The notes below the pieces were generated by a model. The model was not told the origin of the DNA. It did not search any database and was given only the letters and a program-made list of their open reading frames with translations. Position numbers and translations under genes: made by a program. From the NCBI GenBank assembly GCA_039917655.1, contig JBDSJC010000112.1, forward strand, positions 1 through 22,573: a stretch of 22,573 nt of DNA. The letters are read 5' to 3'. Below are positions 7,600-14,573 of this stretch, piece after piece; position 1 is the first letter of the stretch; each line of letters opens with the position of its first letter. Source of the DNA: PNKC01 sp039917655. GTDB lineage: Bacteria; Chloroflexota; Dehalococcoidia; Tepidiformales; Tepidiformaceae.

Positions 7600-8328
7600 T
7601 CAGCGCGATTCCAGCCAGGCACGCAACTTGTGCGGCAAGTTCGTGATAATGCCGTCCACCCCTGCTTCGGTAACTCGCGCCCAATCGGCCTCCGTGTCCG
7701 GGGTCCACGTCCAGACGGTGATCTGCCGCCGTTTCGCTGCCACGATCAATTCGCGCGTGATGCAGTTGTGCTGAATGGAGACTGCCTGGCCGTTCCGCTT
7801 CAACAGCGCCCCCAGTAGGCGCTCCACCGCGTCACCAGTGACATTCGAGCTGATGATTGCCGCGGAGACGCGAGGCTGAGTGGCCCGCGCGCGTGCCACC
7901 ATCTCCGGGTTGAACGAGTGGATGGCCGTCCACGTCCGAGCGTTGTGCCCCTCGATGTCCGCGAGCACAGCGTCCACGCAGAGCTGGTCGTGCTCGGGCT
8001 CGCCGGAGGTCGCCTTCAACTCGCACATCACCGTCAGACGGCCAGCCACCAGCGCGAGCACCTCAGCAAGCGTCGGCACATGCTCGCCGTCTCCCGCGTT
8101 CGCCGCCTGGAGTGACGCAAGTGAGAACGACCGCACGGGTCCCGAGAGATCAGTGGTGCGATCCACCGTTTCGTCGTGCATCAGCACCGGCACACCATCG
8201 GCGCAAAGCTGGACGTCTATCTCCATGGCGTCGGCGGCGGCATCAAGGCAGGCGCGGACCCCGGCGAGGGTGTTTGCGGGCGCTTCTCCCGCGGCGCAGG
8301 CGTGACCAATAACGAGTGGTTTTGACAT
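7600..8328 (-). CDS. glycerophosphodiester phosphodiesterase family protein
   Basis: A 242-aa TIM-barrel enzyme that would hydrolyse glycerophosphodiesters to an alcohol and glycerol-3-phosphate. Metal and catalytic motifs are visible: His9, EID (Glu36, Asp38), HDETVDRTT with His51, CELK (Glu103, Lys105) and the C-terminal WTWTPDTEADW...VDGIITNLP. Two normally conserved residues differ: the Arg of the HR motif is Ala10, and the Glu of APENT is Ala18 (APANT). No signal peptide is seen, so it is probably cytoplasmic. It follows the SDR gene by 103 bases, with a hairpin between. There is no ribosome site, but a TACGCT box ends seven bases upstream of the ATG, so it may have its own leaderless transcript. 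Confidence 0.88.
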   Translation of the reverse strand: MSKPLVIGHACAAGEAPANTLAGVRACLDAAADAMEIDVQLCADGVPVLMHDETVDRTTDLSGPVRSFSLASLQAANAGDGEHVPTLAEVLALVAGRLTVMCELKATSGEPEHDQLCVDAVLADIEGHNARTWTAIHSFNPEMVARARATQPRVSAAIISSNVTGDAVERLLGALLKRNGQAVSIQHNCITRELIVAAKRRQITVWTWTPDTEADWARVTEAGVDGIITNLPHKLRAWLESR

Positions 8329-8335
8329 GGGCGAT

Positions 8336-8341
8336 AGCGTA
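8336..8341 (-). promoter_or_regulatory. candidate -10 box for leaderless GDPD transcript
   Basis: TACGCT on the minus strand, seven bases before the ATG at 8328. This is the spacing expected if transcription starts at the start codon. The -35 is poor. Confidence 0.3.
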
Positions 8342-8377
8342 GCTGTCCCGTGTTAAGCGAGAAACTGGAAACCGCGA

Positions 8378-8406
8378 AGGGGCCCCTCCTGGGAAGAAGG
8401 GCCCCT
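8378..8406 (-). terminator. GC-rich hairpin after the SDR gene
   Basis: AGGGGCCC (8378-8385) pairs perfectly with GGGCCCCT (8399-8406) across 13 bases, 26 bases past the SDR stop at 8432. The downstream minus-strand sequence has only short T runs, so it is an imperfect intrinsic terminator or a 3' stabilising hairpin. Confidence 0.5.
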
Positions 8407-8431
8407 CAACGCACGGTGACGGAGCGGAGGC

Positions 8432-9352
8432 TTACGCCTTCTTGGCGGCGTAGTGCTCGTCTCGAGACTCGCGGAAGCTCCAGGGGGCCTTGGCGGCGCT
8501 GATGTCCGTAATCGCCTTCCAGTTGGTTTCGAACCAGTCAGCATCCTTGAACCCATGCGGGTCGTAGCTCAAGCCTTCGTTGCGGACGATGGCCGTTCGC
8601 CCATAGTGCCCGCCGGAAGCATCGATGCAGATCCCGCTCTCCTCGCACTGCGATGAGCAGAGGTAGGTCACCGCGGGCGCGACGTGTTCCGGGGCCATCA
8701 CCTGCTGGCGCTCGGCGTCGTTGGGATCCCTGCCCGCCAGATTCGAAGTCATGCGCGTGTGAGCGCCGGGCGAAATGAGGTTGACGAGGATGTTGTACTT
8801 CTCGCCCTCGATCTTGGCGACGTTCATGAGGCCGTACATGCCCGCCTTGGCTGCGCCATAATTCCCCTGCCCGAAGTTGCCGAGAAGCCCGGAGCCCGAA
8901 GTCGCCATGACCACACGGCCGTAGGACTGCTGGCGGAACACCGGCCACGAGTGGTGGATGAGGTTGTAGCACTGCTTGAGGTGGACGCGGATGACGAGGT
9001 CCCAGTCGTTTTCCGACATGTTGTGGAGGGCCAGGTCCCGCAGGATGCCAGCATTGGCGACAACCGCATCGAGCCGGCCCCAGGTGTCCATCGCCAGCTT
9101 CACCATGTTGAAGCAGTCTTCGTAGTTGCCCACATCACCGGGGTTGGCGACGGCTTCGCCTCCAGCCGCTTTGATTTCGTTGACCACCTGCTGTGCAGGG
9201 GAATCATCGGCGCCTTCGCCCGAAACGCTGCCGCCGAAGTCGTTGACGATGACCTTCGCGCCGTGCTTCGCGAGGTCGAGAGCGTAGGCCCGGCCAAGCC
9301 CGCGACCCGCACCGGTTACCAGGGCCACCTGGCCATCAAGTCGAACTGCCAT
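8432..9352 (-). CDS. SDR family oxidoreductase, MFE-2-like 3-hydroxyacyl-CoA dehydrogenase type
   Basis: Short-chain dehydrogenase of 306 aa. The cofactor motif TGAGRGLG is at 13-20, ANAG at 99-102 (usually NNAG), the catalytic Ser is about 152, and Tyr165 and Lys169 are in YGAAK. The segment GNFGQGNYGAAKAG and the early VNDFGG are characteristic of the (3R)-hydroxyacyl-CoA dehydrogenase part of peroxisomal multifunctional enzyme 2, and a C-terminal extension beyond residue 250 is also as in that group. Asp38 after the second strand suggests NAD over NADP. The likely reaction is oxidation of an R-3-hydroxyacyl-CoA, fitting the acyl-CoA dehydrogenase at 89 (inference). The ATG has GGAGG at a workable distance. 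Confidence 0.92.
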   Translation of the reverse strand: MAVRLDGQVALVTGAGRGLGRAYALDLAKHGAKVIVNDFGGSVSGEGADDSPAQQVVNEIKAAGGEAVANPGDVGNYEDCFNMVKLAMDTWGRLDAVVANAGILRDLALHNMSENDWDLVIRVHLKQCYNLIHHSWPVFRQQSYGRVVMATSGSGLLGNFGQGNYGAAKAGMYGLMNVAKIEGEKYNILVNLISPGAHTRMTSNLAGRDPNDAERQQVMAPEHVAPAVTYLCSSQCEESGICIDASGGHYGRTAIVRNEGLSYDPHGFKDADWFETNWKAITDISAAKAPWSFRESRDEHYAAKKA

Positions 9353-9557
9353 GAAACAAGTTCCTCCAAGAACGTGATTGCGAGGGCATCGTAAATGATC
9401 CGGGGCGATGGGGCCTCAAACCGACGGTTCTCTGCCTAACTGCTACTTGGACATGGTGCGGGGCAGGCCGCTCAGAAGTCCCTCGGCGAACCCTCGAATC
9501 ACCCAGCACTGCCGGCACGAAAGCTGGGCGAGGGCGGACTGTCGCTCTTGATCCGGC

Positions 9558-10340
9558 CTACTCCGGACGACTCGTCCGGGGGCGCAGTCCTAACCCGCGG
9601 TCGATGCCAGCAACCCACGGCGCCGCTGCCGCGTATGCGAGCCCAAGCCCCCAACCGAGCAATGCTCCACCAATGACGTCCGCCCCGCTGTGGCGCCCTG
9701 CTTCGACCCTCTGCACGCTGATCCAGAAGGTGATAGTCACCAATACGACCACCCAGAGCGCGGGTCGCCTGGACGTCAGTGTGCACGCGGCGATCACCAC
9801 CAGGAGGCTAAGCCGTGCGGTGTGCCCACTGGGATAGCCGGAGTGGACCAGGTGCCAGCCCCGCGGATGCTCCAAGAAGGCCCCTAGCTGGTCCCAGGGA
9901 AGGGCGTCCAGCCGCACACGAAGGAGACCCTCGATCAGCGTCAAGACCCCCAGGGCGGCGATCACCGCAACGCCCGCGGCCACGCTCCGTCTTGCCGCAA
10001 CCACGCCAGCAAGGACCAACGCTAAGAACGAGCTGATGACCGGCGACCCAAAGGGCTCGATAAACGCAAAGAGCGAGTGCAGCACCCCACCCGCCACTCG
10101 TTCGGCAAATCGCTGACTCCGATGGTCGAGTTGCGCGCTGCCAAACTCTTTCGTCAGCACCGTGAACAGCACGAAGAGAAGAAGGAATGTCAGAGCACCG
10201 AAGAGAAGAAGCCGAGCGTTGCCCCGAATCCCCAACACCGGGGAACTGGGAGGGGGCTGAGAAGGCGACGGCGAGCGGCTCAACCGCCCCCTCTGCAAGT
10301 CGCCATGCCCCGGCGGCAGCGCGCTAGACGTGGGCTGCAA
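9558..10340 (-). CDS. PAP2 family membrane phosphatase
   Basis: An integral membrane phosphatase with about six helices, likely acting on a lipid phosphate or undecaprenyl pyrophosphate at the outer face of the membrane. Motif C2 is PSGH (170-173). Motif C3 is Arg211-x5-His217-x3-Asp221. Motif C1 is degenerate: KxxxxxxRP appears only as RVRLDALP around 141-148. The first codon used here is TTG at 10340, inside the end of the preceding small gene. A TTG at 10283 directly after an AGAGGGGG ribosome site is an alternative that would remove a proline/serine-rich N-terminus. The true start is uncertain by about 20 to 35 residues. A CCGGAC/GTCCGG hairpin at 9563-9579 overlaps the last codons. Confidence 0.87.
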   Translation of the reverse strand: MQPTSSALPPGHGDLQRGRLSRSPSPSQPPPSSPVLGIRGNARLLLFGALTFLLLFVLFTVLTKEFGSAQLDHRSQRFAERVAGGVLHSLFAFIEPFGSPVISSFLALVLAGVVAARRSVAAGVAVIAALGVLTLIEGLLRVRLDALPWDQLGAFLEHPRGWHLVHSGYPSGHTARLSLLVVIAACTLTSRRPALWVVVLVTITFWISVQRVEAGRHSGADVIGGALLGWGLGLAYAAAAPWVAGIDRGLGLRPRTSRPE

Positions 10341-10545
10341 CGCCCAGCGCGCGTCCGTTAGTGTGTTCCGGCGGGGTGGGAAGCCCGATCAGGGTGAGCT
10401 CATGCCGAACCTGCGCGAGTTCCGCTTCGAGGGCGCGCTGGTAGTACAGCAGCGCTTCGCCGTCAGGCGCAGCCGCCTGGTGGTGCATCGCATCGCTCAT
10501 CCGGCCCGTTACGAGCCATCGATAGTTGCTGCGAGCCTCACTCAC
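10324..10545 (-). CDS. small protein of unknown function, 73 aa
   Basis: Begins at a GTG that overlaps the stop of the 47-aa gene by eight bases (GTGAGTGA) and ends 17 bases inside the PAP2 reading frame. Its central part, roughly residues 30-52, is a charged amphipathic helix rich in Glu, Ala and Leu; the rest looks disordered. No family is recognised. The overlap with a gene that has a strong ribosome site argues that it is translated by coupling. An internal ATG 15 codons downstream (MSDAM) is an alternative start. Confidence 0.5.
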   Translation of the reverse strand: MSEARSNYRWLVTGRMSDAMHHQAAAPDGEALLYYQRALEAELAQVRHELTLIGLPTPPEHTNGRALGVAAHV

Positions 10546-10681
10546 CGCGCAAACTCCGGGCACAACGTTCGTGAGCGACCAGGATACCGGCGATCGTTAG
10601 GGCCCCCTCGTTCGCTTCGACGATCCGTCGGCAGAACAGACAGGCCTGGCCCACGGTTGCTGCTTCCAGTTGTTTGACCAT
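10538..10681 (-). CDS. 47-aa CxxC...HxxC putative zinc-binding protein
   Basis: A short gene from the ATG at 10681 to the TGA at 10538, preceded by a very strong ribosome site AGAGGAGA (10691-10698) nine bases upstream. The protein has Cys14-x2-Cys17 (CLFC) and His37-x2-Cys40 (HERC), separated by 19 residues. This four-ligand pattern suggests a small treble-clef or zinc-ribbon-like fold with a short strand-rich middle (EGALTIAGILV). No family name can be given from sequence alone. It heads the cluster leading to the 73-aa gene and the PAP2 phosphatase, and it is diverged from the 81-aa gene at 10882. Confidence 0.6.
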   Translation of the reverse strand: MVKQLEAATVGQACLFCRRIVEANEGALTIAGILVAHERCARSLRGE

Positions 10682-10881
10682 TCGAGCGTTTCTCCTCTAT
10701 CGAAGCCGAGATTGCCACAGGATCGTGCGGGAAGCTGGTCGCGTAGAGGTGAAGCCGGCGTTCCCAACGGGACGAGGCCGCTCGCAACACTCGGTCTGGG
10801 TGATGAATTGGAACAAGAATTTACACAGATCGGTTGAAACTCGTTGTTAGTGGGGAGAGAGTCAAGGAAGAGGTTCGACCG

Positions 10882-11127
10882 ATGAGTATTCAATCATGCG
10901 CACTGACACCCGAGCAGCTGGTCGAGGCGATGCGTATCGCCATGCACATGGGCGGAGCACCGCTGGAAACGGCTGGGAACGTCCTTGCCACGGCATGCGT
11001 GGCTGCGGCTGCGAGGCACCCTGAATGGGCCGCAGCCTACGCGATGAACGCCAGTGCCGATGTCCGCGCCCTCGGCGAGGCGATCGTGTGGTCTTCGCAC
11101 GTCCTGGAGCTGGCTGAGCCCGCCTGA
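10882..11127 (+). CDS. small alpha-helical protein of unknown function, 81 aa
   Basis: The ATG at 10882 follows a purine-rich AAGGAAGAGG ribosome site by eight bases, so it is preferred over the TTG at 10834 in the same frame. The product is Ala-rich and predicted almost wholly helical, with EQLVEAMRIAMHMGG near the start, AAAARHPEWAAAYAMN in the middle and a hydrophobic end IVWSSHVLELAEPA. There is no signal peptide and no recognised domain. It is divergent from the small zinc-protein gene and convergent with the GNAT gene, 81 bases away; that gap holds nothing I can name. Confidence 0.6.
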   Translation: MSIQSCALTPEQLVEAMRIAMHMGGAPLETAGNVLATACVAAAARHPEWAAAYAMNASADVRALGEAIVWSSHVLELAEPA

Positions 11128-11208
11128 GGTTTTTGCCGTGACGCCGCGCCTCCGCACGTGGCCCTTGCACCAGACGGCCAATGTGAGCGCGGTGTTGATG
11201 CCCGCAAC

Positions 11209-11613
11209 CTACGAGTAGCGCTCCGTCTCGATATTTGAGAGTGCCAGCCGCTCATACCAGATCCCGCCTTCAGGACCCTTGCCGTGGAGGGGACGCAGGC
11301 CCATCCTGCCCCAGAAGTAGGCAGAGAGCCCGAGTTGTGGGTGTGCCCAGGCGCGAATACATGCGAAACCCGCGGCCCCCGCTGCAGACACCAGCAGTTG
11401 CGCCGCCTCGGAGCCTGCACCGTAGCTTCGGTACGCGGGTTCGATGCAGAGCGACCTCACCGTGAGCGTCTCTGACTCGACTTCCAGTGCAAGGGTCCCC
11501 ACCAGGAGCTGGTCTGTTCGCCGGATCACCGATGCGCCGCCCGTCTTGCGCTCTAGCCGGAAGCGGAAACCGCTGAGTGGAAACTCGAGCTGCGGCACAG
11601 TCACGCCAACCAT
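11209..11613 (-). CDS. GNAT family N-acetyltransferase
   Basis: A 134-residue acetyl-CoA-dependent N-acetyltransferase. The strand VRSLCIEPAYR leads into the motif A pyrophosphate loop R62-SYGAG-67 (R/QxxGxG/A), followed by a long helix, then FACIRAWAH and the motif B region LSAYFWGRMGL (96-106), typical of N-acetyltransferases. The first 30 residues are less conserved and may form the acceptor side. The ATG lies 13 bases inside the end of the DinG-like gene and lacks a ribosome site, so translation is probably coupled. The substrate cannot be inferred. Confidence 0.85.
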   Translation of the reverse strand: MVGVTVPQLEFPLSGFRFRLERKTGGASVIRRTDQLLVGTLALEVESETLTVRSLCIEPAYRSYGAGSEAAQLLVSAAGAAGFACIRAWAHPQLGLSAYFWGRMGLRPLHGKGPEGGIWYERLALSNIETERYS

Positions 11614-14342
11614 TCGGCCGCGCGCGCGGCGATTGTCGTGGAGTCAGCCTTGATCTTCGTGCAATCCGGGAGCGCCGAAACGAACTGCGACCCGTAGCCT
11701 TTGTCCCAGATGCGCCGGTCCAGCACCGCAACCACGCCGCGGTCCTCGCGGTCCCGAATGAGACGCCCGAAGCCCTGGCGAAATTTCAGGATCGCTCCCG
11801 GCAGGGCGTACTGGCCGAACGGGCTGTCGTACTGCTCGGAGCGCGCCTTGTAGATAGGGTCGGTTGGCACCGCGAATGGCAGGCGCGTGATGATCAGCAT
11901 CGAAAGCGCCTGCCCGCGAATATCCACGCCTTCCCAGAAACTCTGAGTGCCAAAGATCACCGAGCGAGGATTCTCTTTCAGGTTCTCCTGGAGTTGCCGC
12001 GCGCTGCCCTGCACGTCCTGAGCGAGCACCACGATGCCCTCGCCCTCCAGCTGCGGACGAGCAAGTTCGGCCACCCGCCGTAGCATCGCGTGTGAAGTGA
12101 AAAGGGCTAACGACCGTCCCTGAGCAGCCAGCACCAGCTTGGTGACCGACTCGGCGACCGCCTCTGTGTAGCCCGCTGCGTTCGGTTCAGGCACATCCGT
12201 GAAGGCCGCCAACAGTGTCGATGCCCGGTAGTCGTACGGAGATCCCAGTTGCAGCTTGCGCGGGTCTTCGAAGCCCAGCCGTTTGGCGGCGTAGTCCATG
12301 CTTCCGGCTGCGCTCAGCGTGGCGCTCGTGGCCACCACCGTCCGCCGCTTGGCAAACAGGTCGGCCCAGAGCCGCGGCCCAACATCCAGCGGGGCGGCGT
12401 TCAGTGAGCCAGTTGTATCGCGTTCACGGCCTACCCAAACGATCATTTCGTCGTCCATTTTGGGCATCAGCGATTCAACAAAGATGCGCGCCTCATCGAC
12501 TTTGCGGGCGGCCGATTCGATCTCACCGGCGATGGCGTCTGGTGCGTCCGTCATCGCCGTCATGGTCAATACGTGAATCGCGCTTGAGGCGGCCACGTTC
12601 ACGTCGCGCAGCGCGCGTTCGAGCGGACCCCAGGCGGTCTCGGCGCGCGACCACTCCTCGCGATTGCGGACGCCGCGGGTGACCAGCAAGCGTTCATCCT
12701 CGCCACGTGGCACCAGCGCCCCGAGCGCGTCGAAGAACGGGCCGGCAGAGAGCACGGCCCGCAGAGTCGCGTCCGCCAGCGCTTTCACGGCCTCGCCCAC
12801 GGGCCCCGGCGGCAACGATTTGAGGAGAGCGACCACACCGCCCTCCTTGGCATCGCGCCCAGATCGCCGGTGGACGCCGTCCAGCGCTTCAAACAGCCGC
12901 CGGCGGCTCATGTTCCCGCCGAACTGGTTGGTCGCCGTCTCTTCAAGGTTGTGCGCCTCGTCGATGACCAGGTGCTCGTATTGCGGGATCGCGCTCCCGC
13001 CCGCGGCGAGATCCGCCAACAGCAGGGCGTGGTTCACGATCAGGATGTGCGCCGATTCCGCCGTCTTGCGCGCCCGCAGGAGGAAGCAGTTGCCCTCCCT
13101 GACATAGCTGTTCGGTCGCGCCAGGCAGTCCGTGTCCTGCGCGGAAAAACGTGCCCACGTCTGGCGTTCGTTCGAATCGAGGTTCAGTTCCGAGCGGTCA
13201 CCGGTTTCGGTCTGCGGGAGCCACAGCAGCATGGATGCCGCCAGCCGTGCGAAGTCGGCATCGGCGAGTCCTGCGCCATAGCTCGCCACCCAGCGGCGCA
13301 GGCAGAGGTAGTTGGAGCGGCCTTTGAGCACCGCTGCGCGTAAGTCGCTCTCTTCTTCAATCGCTCCGGCCGCCACCAGGATCTTCTTCAGCGCTGGGAT
13401 GTCCTTCGTCAGGAGCTGTTCCTGTAGTTGGTGGGTGTTCGTCGAAATCACCACGCGCTCGCCATTCCGCAGGGCATGGAGTGCCGCTGGCACGAGGTAG
13501 GCCAGCGACTTCCCGACGCCGGTGCCCGCTTCAACCATCAGGTGGCCGCCCTCAGAGAGCACCGAACGCACCGCCTCTGCCATCTCGCGCTGTTCGGTCC
13601 GCTCTTCGAAGCGCTCAATCACGTTGGAAGCGGCATCAAACGCCTCGGAGACCGCCGCCGCCGGGGTCGGCAGTCGCGGTTCACGCCTGGTCAGGCTCGG
13701 GTAGGCGTTTGCCGGCTGCACCGTCGGCAAGCGCCGCTCGGTTAACGGCGTGTTGGACCACTCAGCGCCGCCGATCACTTCTGCGAGCACCAGATTGTCC
13801 ATAGAAACCAGGCGCGCGAGTTGGAAACGCTCGTTCTCGGGCAGGTCACCAGCGATGCGTACGAGCGCGACGAAGATCGCGGCGGCGGTTCGTGCATCGG
13901 GCAACGCACGGTGGTGCACGCCGGCTTCAACGCCGAGGCTGTTCGCCAGGCCCACCAGTCCGCGCTTCTCGCGTCCCGGCAGCAGCAGGCGCGAAAGATG
14001 GGCCGTGTCTATCCCCTCGGAAGGGAGGTGAATCCCTTCGCGCCGCAAGCAGCCGAGGTCAAAATTGATGTTCTGGCCAACAATTGGATCGCGTCCCGCA
14101 AACGCCAGCAACCTCTGGCCGGCGTCGGCGATACCCGGCGCCGAGCTGACCGCGGCGTTCGTCACGCCCGTCAGCGTCTCGATAAAGTAGGGGATCTCCC
14201 GGCCGGGGTTTACCAGCGTCTCGAACGCCTCGACTACATCCCCGTTCGCGCGAAAGCGCAACGCCCCGATCTCCGTGATGCGGTCGCTCTCCTGGTCCAG
14301 GCCGGTGGTTTCGAGGTCAAGGGCGACAAAGGTATCGATCAT
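11601..14342 (-). CDS. dinG: DnaQ-type exonuclease fused to DinG/XPD family helicase
   Basis: A 913-aa fusion. Residues 1-165 are a DEDDh 3'-5' exonuclease: Asp9 and Glu11 in DLETTG, Asp95 in NINFD, His144 and Asp149. Residues about 245-900 are a superfamily 2 helicase: Walker A EAGTGVGKS (271-279), DEAH (461-464), the motif III-VI region with GTQSFWEGVDI and the arginine-finger stretch FRQGFGRLIR. Likely involved in DNA repair or removal of R-loops, as for DinG. The iron-sulfur domain is incomplete: Cys347, Cys406 and Cys419 are present, but the second of the three clustered cysteines is Asn411. The ATG has no good ribosome site; a weak promoter with TAGACT (14370-14375) lies upstream. The gene overlaps the GNAT gene downstream. 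Confidence 0.92.
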   Translation of the reverse strand: MIDTFVALDLETTGLDQESDRITEIGALRFRANGDVVEAFETLVNPGREIPYFIETLTGVTNAAVSSAPGIADAGQRLLAFAGRDPIVGQNINFDLGCLRREGIHLPSEGIDTAHLSRLLLPGREKRGLVGLANSLGVEAGVHHRALPDARTAAAIFVALVRIAGDLPENERFQLARLVSMDNLVLAEVIGGAEWSNTPLTERRLPTVQPANAYPSLTRREPRLPTPAAAVSEAFDAASNVIERFEERTEQREMAEAVRSVLSEGGHLMVEAGTGVGKSLAYLVPAALHALRNGERVVISTNTHQLQEQLLTKDIPALKKILVAAGAIEEESDLRAAVLKGRSNYLCLRRWVASYGAGLADADFARLAASMLLWLPQTETGDRSELNLDSNERQTWARFSAQDTDCLARPNSYVREGNCFLLRARKTAESAHILIVNHALLLADLAAGGSAIPQYEHLVIDEAHNLEETATNQFGGNMSRRRLFEALDGVHRRSGRDAKEGGVVALLKSLPPGPVGEAVKALADATLRAVLSAGPFFDALGALVPRGEDERLLVTRGVRNREEWSRAETAWGPLERALRDVNVAASSAIHVLTMTAMTDAPDAIAGEIESAARKVDEARIFVESLMPKMDDEMIVWVGRERDTTGSLNAAPLDVGPRLWADLFAKRRTVVATSATLSAAGSMDYAAKRLGFEDPRKLQLGSPYDYRASTLLAAFTDVPEPNAAGYTEAVAESVTKLVLAAQGRSLALFTSHAMLRRVAELARPQLEGEGIVVLAQDVQGSARQLQENLKENPRSVIFGTQSFWEGVDIRGQALSMLIITRLPFAVPTDPIYKARSEQYDSPFGQYALPGAILKFRQGFGRLIRDREDRGVVAVLDRRIWDKGYGSQFVSALPDCTKIKADSTTIAARAAEWLA

Positions 14343-14369
14343 GGTGAGAACATTCGTGCGGGTCTCCGT

Positions 14370-14398
14370 AGTCTATCGGCGCGACCCGCGAGAGGCTA
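14370..14398 (-). promoter_or_regulatory. weak promoter candidate for the DinG-like gene
   Basis: On the minus strand, TAGCCT (14393-14398), 17 bases, then TAGACT (14370-14375). The -35 matches only three of six. A start near 14363 gives a leader of about 20 nt. Confidence 0.3.
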
Positions 14399-14501
14399 TC
14401 TGCGAAGACTGGTGAGCGGTGTCGCCGCCCATCTTTTCGGCCAATCGCGACGGAGGTTGTCGCAACGCGAATCGCGGGCGGGGATTGCGCGAAATGAATG
14501 G

Positions 14502-14530
14502 GCGACAGGCCCGGCCCGGTTGCGTAGAAT
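14502..14530 (+). promoter_or_regulatory. sigma70-type promoter of the EF-G family gene
   Basis: GCGACA (14502-14507), 17 bases, TAGAAT (14525-14530). The -10 hexamer and spacing are identical to those before the acyl-CoA dehydrogenase gene at 89. The expected start near 14537 gives a leader of about 37 nt. Confidence 0.55.
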
Positions 14531-14573
14531 CCGGGCACTACGGCTCGCGTCTCTTTGCTGAAGGGTGGTGTCC

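Noticed and set aside
9353..9557. Possible small gene or RNA between the SDR and PAP2 genes
   Set aside because: No frame with a ribosome site, no strong hairpin and no tRNA-like pattern; only the SDR ribosome site is visible.
10330..10677. 115-codon plus-strand frame opposite the two small genes
   Set aside because: Arg-rich composition without a ribosome site; the minus-strand genes have a strong ribosome site, an overlap and zinc-ligand spacing.
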